Origin: RGIG3528 sp045629005
GTDB taxonomy: Bacteria; Bacillota; Clostridia; Lachnospirales; Lachnospiraceae
Length of the DNA stretch: 64,000 bases
Reading direction: 5' to 3'
NCBI GenBank assembly: GCA_045629005.1
Contig: JAZQQJ010000025.1
Span: 1-64,000 of the forward strand
The notes beneath the pieces were generated by a model, which made no database searches, was not told where the DNA came from, and was given only the letters and a program-made list of their open reading frames with translations. The translations under genes were made by a program, and so were the position numbers. Shown in pieces: positions 17,567-26,332 of this stretch (positions are counted from its first letter, which is position 1; each line of letters opens with the position of its first letter).

Positions 17567-18238
17567 TTAGGAAATAATGTATCCCATTCCGACTTTAGTT
17601 TCGATAAAGCCGGGAAGCCCGTTCTCCTCAAGCTTTTTCCTGAGTCTGCCAACATTAACGGTGAGTGTGTTTTCATCTACAAAGGTGTCTGTCTTCCAAA
17701 GTGCTTCCATAAGCTTTTCACGGCTTACGGTCTTGCCCTTGTTCTGCATAAGAATAAGCAGAATGCGGAATTCATTCTTTGAAAGAGCAATCTGTTTGTC
17801 ATTATACATAAAAGTGTTGTCACCCGTGTTCAGGAACGCACCTTTATGCTCAAGAATCGGAACTGAATCCGCGAAATCATATACACGTCTGAGAATTGCC
17901 TGGACCTTTGCAACAAGTACATTTCCGTCAAACGGCTTTGCTATAAAGTCATCGCCTCCCATGTTCATTGCCATAACAATATTCATATTGTCGGAAGCAG
18001 ATGAAATAAACACAATCGGCACTTTTGAGAGCTTACGAATTTCAGAACACCAGTAAAATCCGTTATAAAACGGAAGCCCGATATCCATAAGAACAAGATG
18101 CGGCTCCGCCTTGACAAACTCTTCAGTAACCTTGGAGAAATCATTAATTACGAGAGTTTCAATATTCCACGGCTTAAGGACATTTTTAATGCCTTCGCGA
18201 ATGCCTTCTTCATCCTCAATAACAAGTACTTTGTACAT
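17567..18238 (-). CDS. BceR-like OmpR-family response regulator
   Basis: A 223-residue response regulator. The receiver domain (1-115) has acidic residues at EDE (8-10), phosphoacceptor D52 in LVLMDIGLP, and conserved S/K positions (FISSA, AKPF). The C-terminal winged helix (about 125-220) is OmpR/PhoB type (SKNEFRILLIL...GRLRKKLEENG). The ATG at 18238 is chosen rather than the TTG at 18280, because the domain begins at MYKVLVIEDE with AAAGGA upstream. An imperfect inverted repeat ACAAT-N7-ATTGT lies about 40 bases upstream and could be an autoregulatory site. Confidence 0.92.
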   Translation of the reverse strand: MYKVLVIEDEEGIREGIKNVLKPWNIETLVINDFSKVTEEFVKAEPHLVLMDIGLPFYNGFYWCSEIRKLSKVPIVFISSASDNMNIVMAMNMGGDDFIAKPFDGNVLVAKVQAILRRVYDFADSVPILEHKGAFLNTGDNTFMYNDKQIALSKNEFRILLILMQNKGKTVSREKLMEALWKTDTFVDENTLTVNVGRLRKKLEENGLPGFIETKVGMGYIIS

Positions 18239-18290
18239 ATCAGTATCCTTTCCTTTGACATATCTGTTTAACAATATCACACATTGTAAC

Positions 18291-18352
18291 AGAAAAAAAG
18301 AGGGAACCGCCCCAATGTCTTCACAGTTTAAAGATATTGGTTCCGATTCCCT
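18291..18352 (-). terminator. Probable terminator after dgkA
   Basis: On the minus strand AGGGAA...CCAAT pairs imperfectly with ATTGG...TTCCCT and is followed by a run of seven Ts. It would end the dgkA transcript just before the response regulator promoter. Confidence 0.6.
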
Positions 18353-18378
18353 ATTAATCGAAATGTTTTACTTTAAAA

Positions 18379-18783
18379 TCATCCGAATCTTCTTACAAGC
18401 GTAACGATTACAACAGTTGCCTCAACGATGGCACATGTTGTGCCGGTAAACATAACAGCAGTTGCAGCAGTATCTTTTGCATCACGTATGCCGTCTCTTA
18501 TTTCATCGGTGCAGTAATTGCACAGATATTCAATAGCTGTGTTTATAAACTCAGAAGCGAGCAGCATAACGGCTGAAAGAAGGAATATAAGCCAGAACTC
18601 CACGCTTATTCTGAGCACGGTATTGATAATGAGAAAGGCAACAGCAAAGAACATATACTTACGAAGATTCTTCTCTGTTTTAAAGGACTGCTTCAGGCCT
18701 GCGACCGCACAACATAAACTCTCGTAAAAGTTCATATTCTTCATCTCATGCCCGTAATGATATTCTTTTCCCGCTTTTTTCAT
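18379..18783 (-). CDS. dgkA: Diacylglycerol / undecaprenol kinase, DgkA family
   Basis: A small membrane kinase of about 134 residues. The family motif is clear: three helices after an amphipathic N-terminal part, with AVMLLASEFINTAIEYLCN and DAKDTAATAVM carrying the active-site Glu, Asn, Asp and Lys residues. In Gram-positive bacteria this family phosphorylates undecaprenol for cell-wall lipid carrier recycling. The longest frame opens at a TTG (18819); ATG 18783 with GGGGA upstream gives the usual family length. It is separated by 56 bases from the esterase gene before it and may be read from the same transcript. Confidence 0.88.
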   Translation of the reverse strand: MKKAGKEYHYGHEMKNMNFYESLCCAVAGLKQSFKTEKNLRKYMFFAVAFLIINTVLRISVEFWLIFLLSAVMLLASEFINTAIEYLCNYCTDEIRDGIRDAKDTAATAVMFTGTTCAIVEATVVIVTLVRRFG

Positions 18784-18839
18784 GTTTTTCCCCAACACAT
18801 ATTTTTTTGCAGTATACAATAATCGGTTTGCCTTTTCAA

Positions 18840-20534
18840 CTATTTGTATTCAACCGCATTTACTATTGTAGTGTTTATTTCTCCTGACGCAACAGAATAT
18901 TCAAAAGTGTATGATATTACGTCATTAAGTTTGATTCCGGCCAGTGTATTTCCGTATGCATCCGTCTCCTCCGATGCAATTCTCGAAGCAATATCCGTTG
19001 CAATAAGCTCGGATATTTTTTTAGACCCCTGGAATGAGGAATGAAGGCTGTCAACGCTCTTCTCCGTCTTTGCATTATACAGATGATACGTCTGTTCAAC
19101 GTATGTTCTTCCTACGATACTGTACCATTCACCGGTCATCTTCGCATTGTCAATGAGGAAAACACCCTTTTCCTTTGCAAGCTCACGTATTGTCTCTGCA
19201 AACGGATAAAGTCCGCTTCCTTCAGGCTCGTCGTGCTCACCAAGATCAGCCCCGTCCTTGCTCTTCCAAAACTTTGCAGTCTGCTGGCTTGTCACAAGCA
19301 CAGGAACAACCTTATGTTCCAGACACCAATCAATCATAATCGAAAGATATTCTTTCATTTCCTCGGTATTGCTGTATGTTCTGTCGTTTATTCCCTCCTG
19401 GATTATGAAATAATCGCCGGGCTTTGCATTGTTTGTAATTCCCTTAAAATACATTTCATACCAGCTTCTTGCATATGTTCCGCCTGCTCCGAGCGAGTCA
19501 ACAATTACTTCATCGGTTGTATAATGGTGGAACAGCTGTCCCCATCCGGTCTGTGCCGTTCCTGCGGCAAACTCGGCCTCGTCAAGTCTGGGATAATACG
19601 TCTGTATCGTAGAATCGCCGGCGATATAAATGTGTGTCTTTCTGGGAATAAGCTGAGAAACCCTTCTGAATTCGATATAGCACATATTCCCGTCACCAAT
19701 GCTGGAGAGTCTGGCTTCTCCACCTTCGACAACAATATCCTGTGCACTGAATATTTTGTCTTCTCCTTTTCTGTCCGTTCCGCCGATTCCGACATTAACG
19801 CCAAATGAGCCTTCATTTATTCTCAAGGTGGATCTGCCCATTTCTGCCTTTTTCACGGTTACATCGTACATACCGTCGGGAATGGCCGCAACAAAACAAT
19901 ACGAATCTGTTCGGAGGTTTACACCTCTCGGATGCGTATCGACCTTTCCCTCAAAGCCGGCATCTTTTGTAGCATCATAAACCTCGGTCCAAGGGATATT
20001 AACATAACCGTCTTCCGCAGATGATGTATCCTTTCCGAGGCTGTATTTAAGAACAACAGACACTTCGTATTCAAGAACGGGCTTTTCAAAATCTACATGT
20101 ACAACGCCATCTGCAGCCTTAACAACGACCTGCGTATAATCATTCTCACCGAATACAGCCGTTACAAGGTAATCCGCATTCACACCGAAGTTCTTCATCG
20201 CAGAAACATCAAGTTCAACATATGTCACGGTATTTCCGGACTCTGCTTTTCCAACGATGGTAAACTCGTCCATATTGTATTGTCTTGGAGCAGGAGTACT
20301 CGTAGGCGGTTCGGACGTTGGTTCCTCCACAATTTCCGGTGCTTCTGTTACTGCAGCAGGTGCCTCTGTTAACACCGCATCCGGTGCTTCAGTCATTATT
20401 ACCGCATGCGTAACATCTGCTGTGGGTGTAACAGTCTGCGTTCCTGTGTCTCCTTTACATCCCGTAAAAACTACGGCAGCAAAAACTGCTGCCGTAACAA
20501 AAATCAGATTTTTAAACTGCCTTTTCAGCATCAT
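18840..20534 (-). CDS. CE12-type SGNH esterase lipoprotein
   Basis: A 564-residue surface lipoprotein. The signal peptide ends in VFTG-C26 (lipobox), followed by a TEAP-rich linker (about 45-85), a beta-rich domain (about 88-295) resembling the galactose-binding region that precedes the hydrolase in CE12 enzymes, and an SGNH hydrolase (about 300-520). Catalytic blocks are GDST with S308, the Gly block GAGGTYARSW (about 349-358), GIND with N383, and DSLH with D495 and H498. CE12 enzymes remove acetyl groups from pectin or xylan, so deacetylation of plant polysaccharide is likely. The ATG at 20534 overlaps the preceding ABC gene by 23 bases; AAGGGG is upstream. Confidence 0.82.
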   Translation of the reverse strand: MMLKRQFKNLIFVTAAVFAAVVFTGCKGDTGTQTVTPTADVTHAVIMTEAPDAVLTEAPAAVTEAPEIVEEPTSEPPTSTPAPRQYNMDEFTIVGKAESGNTVTYVELDVSAMKNFGVNADYLVTAVFGENDYTQVVVKAADGVVHVDFEKPVLEYEVSVVLKYSLGKDTSSAEDGYVNIPWTEVYDATKDAGFEGKVDTHPRGVNLRTDSYCFVAAIPDGMYDVTVKKAEMGRSTLRINEGSFGVNVGIGGTDRKGEDKIFSAQDIVVEGGEARLSSIGDGNMCYIEFRRVSQLIPRKTHIYIAGDSTIQTYYPRLDEAEFAAGTAQTGWGQLFHHYTTDEVIVDSLGAGGTYARSWYEMYFKGITNNAKPGDYFIIQEGINDRTYSNTEEMKEYLSIMIDWCLEHKVVPVLVTSQQTAKFWKSKDGADLGEHDEPEGSGLYPFAETIRELAKEKGVFLIDNAKMTGEWYSIVGRTYVEQTYHLYNAKTEKSVDSLHSSFQGSKKISELIATDIASRIASEETDAYGNTLAGIKLNDVISYTFEYSVASGEINTTIVNAVEYK

Positions 20535-22740
20535 TCTTTTCCCCTTCGCCTTTGCTCTTCTGCATTTCAAGCTGCGCGGTAACGAGGCCGTAGTAAATAC
20601 CCTTTTTCTCCATAAGCTCGTTGTGCGTACCAACCTCAGCAATGTGGTGTGCATCAATTACAACAAGTCTGTCAGCATTCTTAAGTGTTGAAAGTCTGTG
20701 TGCAATAGCAAACGTTGTCTTGCCCTCAATCAAACGGTCGAGTGCGGTCTGGATAAGGTATTCGCTCTCTGTATCAAGGCTTGCCGTTGCTTCATCAAGA
20801 ATGAGAAGCTTGGGGTTATTAAGTATCGCACGTGCTATTGCGATACGCTGTCTCTCACCACCGGAAAGGTTGTAGCCTCTTTCACCTACATAGGTGTTGT
20901 AACCGTCAGGTGTCTTACAGATGAAATCGTGTGCATTGGCCATTTTCGCTGCCTGAATTATCTCCTCAATAGTAGCATCAGGCTTTGCAAAACGCAAGTT
21001 GTTTAGGATAGTGCCTGAGAAAAGGAATGTTTCCTGAAGAACAACACCAATCTGCGAATGGTAGTTCTCTGCTTTAATGTCCTTGATATTTATTCCATCA
21101 ACAAGGATTTCTCCGTCATCAATATCATAAAGGCGCATTACAAGGTTAATAAGTGTTGATTTTCCTGTTCCGCTCGCGCCTACAAGGCCAATCATTTCAC
21201 CTTTCTTAACCTTAAGATTGATATGCTCGAGGACAGGTTCATAGCTCTTGTATCCGAAGCATACATCCTTAAACTCAAAATCTCCCTGTATCTCATGCTC
21301 CTGAGCTTTCGACTTATCAACAATCTTAGGCTCCTGTTTCATAACATCGCTGATACGTTCGATACTTGTGATCATATTCATAAGTATTCTGGGAAGATTT
21401 GAAAGCCAGCCGACGTACATGTACATCATTGATGCATAACTTACAAACTGCATAAGCTCGCCGACAGTCTTTGTATCGCTCAGAACGTTCTTACCACCCA
21501 CGTACGTAATGATGTATGTACCGATACCCATCATAAACTGCATTGTCGGGAAGAATACCGCCCAGAAAACTTCGTTTCGTTTCTGTGTAACTGCATAGCT
21601 TTCAGCAGTTTCGCTGAAATGCTTTGTTTCCTGCTCTTCTTTGCCGTAGGACTTAACTACAGCCATACCTGTAATAACATCACGAAGGTTTGAATTGATT
21701 TTATCCTCTTTTTTACGTTGCATATGGAACCGTCTGTGAATGTTCTTTCTGAATGCAACGGAAATAGTTATTGAAACAGGAATAAAAACAAACGATAAAA
21801 GTGCCAGCTTCCAGTCAAGGATAAGCATGTATGTAACGCTGAAAATAAGCATAATCGCAACCGAGAAAAGGTTGCAGAATGCATCAGCCATAAAGTCGCT
21901 GACTCTTCTTGTATCGCCCGTAACTCTGTTCATAAGGTCTCCGGGCTTTCTGTCGGAAATGAAAGCCAAAGAAAGACTCTGAACCTTTGCGTAAAGCTTC
22001 TTTCGAAGATCCATGCTTATTGTGGAGCCAAGCTTCGCGCAAAGATAGCTTTTTGCCACATTGACCACAAGTGAAAAGATGGTAACGGCAAGCATTCCGC
22101 CAAGGCATATCGCAGCCAGAGACATTGTTCCTTTTCTGTCAAAAAGGACATCATCGACAAGCTTCTTCTGAATTTCGGGATTCATAAGCGACGTGACTGA
22201 AGAAAGAATCATTAGTATAAAAATGATTACAAGCCTGCCTTTATAAGGCTTAAGCAGCGTAAAGAAGTCGTTTATGAGTCCTTCTTTTTTGTGTGAGCAG
22301 TATGGGCACTCTTTTGTGCCGGGAAGAGCTCTGCCGCACTTCGGACACATCTTCTCATATTCTTCGCTTTCAACCTTTCGCGTACCACCTGCAAGCAACT
22401 CTCTTGCGCCCTTTGCAACATATGCATATCTTGCAAGATGTTTGCCCGAATAGCGTACAACAAGCTGTGCTTCATCGTTTGATTTAAGAACAACGAAAAG
22501 AACTCCGCAGGATATTTCTGTCTCAGCTTTAATATCCGTAATGTCAGAGAGCAGAATTGTCTTTTTAAGAACGTCCTTTTCCAGAACAAAAATCCTCTGT
22601 GTCGTTACAACAACAAACGAACCGGAAAGCCAGCCCCCCTCGTCATCAATGTCGTAGGGCACGCAATAATATATCTCTTCACCGTTTTTAAGGGAGAGCA
22701 GTTTTTTATTTTGTTCCGATAAACCGTAATCGAGTATCAA
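20512..22740 (-). CDS. ABC half-exporter with N-terminal PH-like and zinc-ribbon domains
   Basis: A 742-residue exporter with an unusual front end. Residues about 15-118 look like a PH/GRAM-like beta domain (VVVTTQRIFVLEKD, LLSDITDIKAE), 132-148 form a zinc ribbon (C132, C135, C145, C148: CPKCGRALPG...CPYC), about 160-455 are the six-helix transmembrane domain, and about 490-735 are the nucleotide-binding domain with GASGTGKST, LSGGERQR and LLILDEATASLD. The start is a TTG, supported by GGGAGG seven bases upstream; no ATG fits. It is 12 bases after the DUF1854 gene and probably pairs with the second half-exporter of the operon. Substrate unknown. Confidence 0.85.
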   Translation of the reverse strand: MILDYGLSEQNKKLLSLKNGEEIYYCVPYDIDDEGGWLSGSFVVVTTQRIFVLEKDVLKKTILLSDITDIKAETEISCGVLFVVLKSNDEAQLVVRYSGKHLARYAYVAKGARELLAGGTRKVESEEYEKMCPKCGRALPGTKECPYCSHKKEGLINDFFTLLKPYKGRLVIIFILMILSSVTSLMNPEIQKKLVDDVLFDRKGTMSLAAICLGGMLAVTIFSLVVNVAKSYLCAKLGSTISMDLRKKLYAKVQSLSLAFISDRKPGDLMNRVTGDTRRVSDFMADAFCNLFSVAIMLIFSVTYMLILDWKLALLSFVFIPVSITISVAFRKNIHRRFHMQRKKEDKINSNLRDVITGMAVVKSYGKEEQETKHFSETAESYAVTQKRNEVFWAVFFPTMQFMMGIGTYIITYVGGKNVLSDTKTVGELMQFVSYASMMYMYVGWLSNLPRILMNMITSIERISDVMKQEPKIVDKSKAQEHEIQGDFEFKDVCFGYKSYEPVLEHINLKVKKGEMIGLVGASGTGKSTLINLVMRLYDIDDGEILVDGINIKDIKAENYHSQIGVVLQETFLFSGTILNNLRFAKPDATIEEIIQAAKMANAHDFICKTPDGYNTYVGERGYNLSGGERQRIAIARAILNNPKLLILDEATASLDTESEYLIQTALDRLIEGKTTFAIAHRLSTLKNADRLVVIDAHHIAEVGTHNELMEKKGIYYGLVTAQLEMQKSKGEGEKNDAEKAV

Positions 22741-22752
22741 GTGAATGCCTCC

Positions 22753-23298
22753 CTACAGGAACAGATCGAGCTTTCTGCGCTCGTTTGGTGTAAGTTTCAT
22801 AATATCAGGAATTTCAAATCTGTTTTCATCCAAATCCGAAATGATTATACGTGTTTCAGAGAGATGTACTACGTCATTTCCGCCCATATGAATGGCGAAC
22901 TTGCACTCTCCTCTGTCCGTTTCAACATCAAAGTAAGCAAAGCCATGCCTATCCTTAATGTTGTATATTTTAGTGATGACAGGCGTGAAATAACGCAGAT
23001 TCAGCTGTTCACGAATCATCGCAAGCGTATCCTTGTCGAGCTTGGCCAAATCCTCGATAATACCGATTTCCTTTGAACGTTCTTCGCAGGTTCTTACGGA
23101 AATGTAGTGCTCGGGGTCCGTAAACGGGAACATCCTGACAATCTGCACCCTAGGGTATTCTGCCTCGGGGAGCTTAAGTCTGACAAAACCGCCTTCTGTC
23201 CTTGAAAACTTTGCAGTCTTCGAGTCAAGGATGTTGGTTTTCAGCATTTCCTCTGTTTCTTTCTCCATCTGTTCAAGATCAAATTCTTTTTCTTCCAT
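22753..23298 (-). CDS. DUF1854 family protein
   Basis: A 181-residue soluble protein matching the DUF1854 pattern: FVRLKLPEAEYPRVQIVRMFPFTDPEHYISVR, then IGIIEDLAKLDKDT...LRYFTPVITKI, then FDVETDRGECKFAI and the ending LTPNERRKLDLFL. I recall DUF1854 as being found beside ABC half-exporters, in some bacteria near cyanophycin genes; its biochemical role is unknown. No cyanophycin gene is seen here. It is encoded exactly between the two half-exporters, so it is likely a cytosolic partner of them. AGAGGA precedes the ATG. Confidence 0.75.
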   Translation of the reverse strand: MEEKEFDLEQMEKETEEMLKTNILDSKTAKFSRTEGGFVRLKLPEAEYPRVQIVRMFPFTDPEHYISVRTCEERSKEIGIIEDLAKLDKDTLAMIREQLNLRYFTPVITKIYNIKDRHGFAYFDVETDRGECKFAIHMGGNDVVHLSETRIIISDLDENRFEIPDIMKLTPNERRKLDLFL

Positions 23299-23393
23299 TG
23301 TTTTCCTCTGTATGTTTATGCATTATTCTCTAAAAGCAGGTACGTTGGATACTTACGTATCATCCCAAGGTCATATGCCCTGTATGCCTTATA

Positions 23394-25910
23394 TCATTCC
23401 CTCAGTGCAAGCGCCTTGGTCTGCAGTTCCATAAGTTTATAGTAGGTACCGTGAAGTTCCTCAAGCTCCTTGTGCGTACCACGTTCGGTAATCTCACCGT
23501 TGTCGATTACACAAAGGAAGTCAGCATCACGAAGCGTTGAGAGACGATGCGCTATTGATATTGTCGTACGTCCCTTAACAAGGTAGTTTATGGACTCCTG
23601 AATAGCTCTTTCGGTTTCGGTATCAACCGATGCGGTAGCTTCATCGAGAATAAGTATCTTCGGGTTTGCAAGGATTGCACGCGCTATTGATATACGCTGA
23701 CGCTCACCACCGGAAAGCTCCCGTCCGGATGAACCCACAACAGTATTATAGCCGTCGGGCATTCTGAGAATGAAATCATGCGCACTGGCAAGCTTTGCGG
23801 CTCTGATGATATCTGCCTTTGAAGCGTTCGGATTAGCATATGCGATGTTTTCCTCAATAGTACCCATGAAGATGTATGTCTCCTGGGAAACCATTGCTAC
23901 ATTCTTTCTGAGATCGCTGAAGGAAAGATTCCTTATATCAATTCCATCAAAGAGAATGCTACCCTCCTGAGGGTCGTACATACGTGAAATGAGGTTAACA
24001 AGCGTTGTTTTACCTGCGCCGGATCGTCCGACAATTCCAAGCATGCTTCCTTCAGGAATCAGAAGGCTTACATTCTTAAGGACAGGCCTGTTTATTTCAT
24101 AGCCGAAGGTAACATTTCTGAGTTCGATTTCACCTCTGGGCTCCTTCAAAGGAACCGGGGTCTCAGGCTCGACAATTTCAGGAATTGCATCGATAATCTC
24201 AAACATACGCTGTGCAGCGTTCATGCTGTCTGCCCACGACTGGAACACTCTTGTCATAAATCTCATCGGACCGTCAAGCTGTCCGGCATAACCGACGAAG
24301 GTAACAAGAATACCAAGTGCCATTGTGCCGCGCTTCAAAATAAAGTATGCGCCCAAAAGCCATATGATAAGTGACGAAGCACTATGTGAAAGCTGGAATA
24401 CAACAGAGAAAACATTCTGGATACGTACAATAGTCATTTCAGTATCCTTAAGTCTTCCGTTTACGGTGTGGAATCTGTTTTCCTCTTTCCTCTCCTGACC
24501 GAAGGCCTTAACTACTCTCGCACCCGTAAGGTTATCGTTAACCTGGTTGTTTACGGAACGCTCTGCCCTGTGTCTTCTGCCGTATGCATTCCAGAATTTC
24601 GGACGATACTTGAAGCTGAAAATGAATGCAATCGGAAGCAGAAGCATGGAAATCACAGTCATCTGCCAGTTAATCGTAAACATAACCACAAGAGTGGATA
24701 TGAGTGTAACCGAGTGAATGAAAATATAAGGCACATCATCAATAAAGAAGCCTGTTACACGCTCTGCATCGTTCAGTACACGTGTCATCAGTGTACCGGT
24801 CTGTCTGTTCTTGAAAAAGCTTATCGAAAGCTTTCCCATTGCATTGAAGATGCTCTTCTTAATGTCACATACAACATCCGCAACAATCTTTACATTCATT
24901 GTGCCCTGCAGAATGGAAAGCACCTGTCCTGTAACCTTTGCAGCAAACATCGTAAGAATAATAAGGAGAAGCGCTAAAAGATATTCGCCGTGCGGGATGC
25001 CGAAGTTTGCAAGCAGTTCATCATTTTTGTTAAGAACGTAATCGTAAAGAATCGTTCCGTTTAAATACGGCCATACAAGGTTAAGCAGCGCCACAAGAAC
25101 ATATGTGACAACAAGTATTACCATGCGCCATTTATAAGGCGAGAAGAATTTCAGGACGCGGAAGAAAATGGACCTTCTGTCCAAACAGTAAGGACAAACC
25201 TTACGTTCCGGATTCGGATACATTCTGCCGCATTTAGGGCAGTACTCGCTGTTCTCTTCGTCTCCTTTGCCACCAGGTCCGTGACCACCGAAACCTCCGG
25301 GACCACCCGGACCACCAAAGCCACCCGGACGCGGACCACCAAAGCCTCTTCCCGGACCGCCGAAACCACGTCCGCCAAAGCCTCCGAAGCCTCCGAAGCC
25401 TCCGCCATTTTCTTCTTTTCCAGGCAGACGGGCAAATTCACGTGAAATACGGAACATGCTCTTTCTGTAAAGGTTTGAGAACACGGTGACGGTATGGTCG
25501 ATATCATCATTGTCACGCAAAACAAGAAGGCTGCAGGCAACCTGTGGCTCTATCATTAATTTCTTATAGTCAGCTGTCGGAAGGCGCTTCACCTGCCAAT
25601 TATGTTTCTCTTCGCTGTCGTCCTTCCTGATGACTGCTCCCTTAAACAGATGGACACGCCCCTTTTCGCATGGACATGAAAAGATGTAGATGGCTTCTTC
25701 GGTAAGAACAACATAGCCATCTTCGTAAGCACATTCTGTATTCATATCGGATGCTGAAGCGGCAAGAACTTTTTCGTTCTCTCCACCCTGTTCGGAAATA
25801 AGCTGCTTTATCTGCTTCGGGAGCTTGACTTCCTTACGTGGGGATTCTTCGAATGGCGGTTTATCCGGTGTTAATGCATTATTTTCTGTTGGAAGTTTTT
25901 CTTCTGCCAT
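23394..25910 (-). CDS. ABC half-exporter with PH-like, Gly-rich and zinc-ribbon N-terminus
   Basis: An 838-residue exporter, first gene of the operon. Residues about 45-162 are a PH/GRAM-like domain related in pattern to that of its partner (YVVLTEEAIYIFSC); 169-215 are a Gly/Phe/Pro-rich low-complexity linker built on GGFGG units; C224, C227, C239 and C242 form a zinc ribbon (CPKCGRMYPN...CPYC). The transmembrane domain spans about 255-545 and the ATPase about 575-830, with GRSGAGKTT, LSGGERQR and LILDEATASVD. ATG 25910 is chosen over 25958 since AAGGG precedes it and the upstream residues are not conserved-looking. Both half-transporters keep complete Walker motifs. Confidence 0.85.
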   Translation of the reverse strand: MAEEKLPTENNALTPDKPPFEESPRKEVKLPKQIKQLISEQGGENEKVLAASASDMNTECAYEDGYVVLTEEAIYIFSCPCEKGRVHLFKGAVIRKDDSEEKHNWQVKRLPTADYKKLMIEPQVACSLLVLRDNDDIDHTVTVFSNLYRKSMFRISREFARLPGKEENGGGFGGFGGFGGRGFGGPGRGFGGPRPGGFGGPGGPGGFGGHGPGGKGDEENSEYCPKCGRMYPNPERKVCPYCLDRRSIFFRVLKFFSPYKWRMVILVVTYVLVALLNLVWPYLNGTILYDYVLNKNDELLANFGIPHGEYLLALLLIILTMFAAKVTGQVLSILQGTMNVKIVADVVCDIKKSIFNAMGKLSISFFKNRQTGTLMTRVLNDAERVTGFFIDDVPYIFIHSVTLISTLVVMFTINWQMTVISMLLLPIAFIFSFKYRPKFWNAYGRRHRAERSVNNQVNDNLTGARVVKAFGQERKEENRFHTVNGRLKDTEMTIVRIQNVFSVVFQLSHSASSLIIWLLGAYFILKRGTMALGILVTFVGYAGQLDGPMRFMTRVFQSWADSMNAAQRMFEIIDAIPEIVEPETPVPLKEPRGEIELRNVTFGYEINRPVLKNVSLLIPEGSMLGIVGRSGAGKTTLVNLISRMYDPQEGSILFDGIDIRNLSFSDLRKNVAMVSQETYIFMGTIEENIAYANPNASKADIIRAAKLASAHDFILRMPDGYNTVVGSSGRELSGGERQRISIARAILANPKILILDEATASVDTETERAIQESINYLVKGRTTISIAHRLSTLRDADFLCVIDNGEITERGTHKELEELHGTYYKLMELQTKALALRE

Positions 25911-25990
25911 ATTCCAGACCCTTTTCAAAAAAATAGTTATTTCAAAAATACACTGCACTTCGCGAGCGCTGCTCGTTCAGTTTGCGCTGT

Positions 25991-26152
25991 GGCATCAGAT
26001 GCCTTAACTGCTACAGACGCTGCAAGCCTTACTATCAAGTCCTTACGGTCTTGATAGTAAGAGCTGGCGCTCTACAAACTCATATGAAACAATGTGCTTT
26101 TGTAAGCAAGCTTACAGCGCACATTGTTTCATATGAGTTCTATGCTTGCAGC
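25991..26152. repeat. Cluster of perfect hairpins (structured intergenic element)
   Basis: The 420-base gap 25911-26332 holds this element. Found by eye: GGCAT-CAG-ATGCC (25991-26003); a 12-bp perfect stem 26028-26039 with 26050-26061; GAGC-TGGC-GCTC (26061-26072); a 21-bp perfect stem 26077-26097 with 26119-26139, whose loop contains a further 6-bp stem TGTAAG-CAAG-CTTACA; and an 8-bp outer pair GCTGCAAG (26019-26026) with CTTGCAGC (26145-26152) that would enclose the two long hairpins. No long T-tract follows the stems, so it is not a simple terminator. No open frame crosses it. It could be a structured RNA, an mRNA-stabilising element, or a short mobile element. Confidence 0.8.
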
Positions 26153-26332
26153 TATTAGTATGTACGTTCTTTTATATATGGTATTGTAGCACTTATTTGC
26201 GTTATGTCATCTTATTTTTATATAAATATTGCTCACATTTATACCAATAGCAATATTTGATAGGTGTAGTGTTAAAACCTGAGGCAATCGTTGAATTCAG
26301 CGATACCGTTACTTTCTTTTTATTCGCTTATC

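Noticed and set aside
19041..19808. 255-residue plus-strand frame inside the esterase gene
   Set aside because: Shadow of the CE12-type gene, whose catalytic residues all lie in the minus-strand frame; no ribosome site.
20512..25910. Cyanophycin metabolism locus, from the DUF1854 link
   Set aside because: No cyanophycin synthetase or cyanophycinase frame is present in the window, so the function is not transferred.
25991..26152. Ordinary rho-independent terminator
   Set aside because: The long stems are not followed by T-tracts on either strand, and there are at least five stems in tandem; a terminator alone does not explain it.
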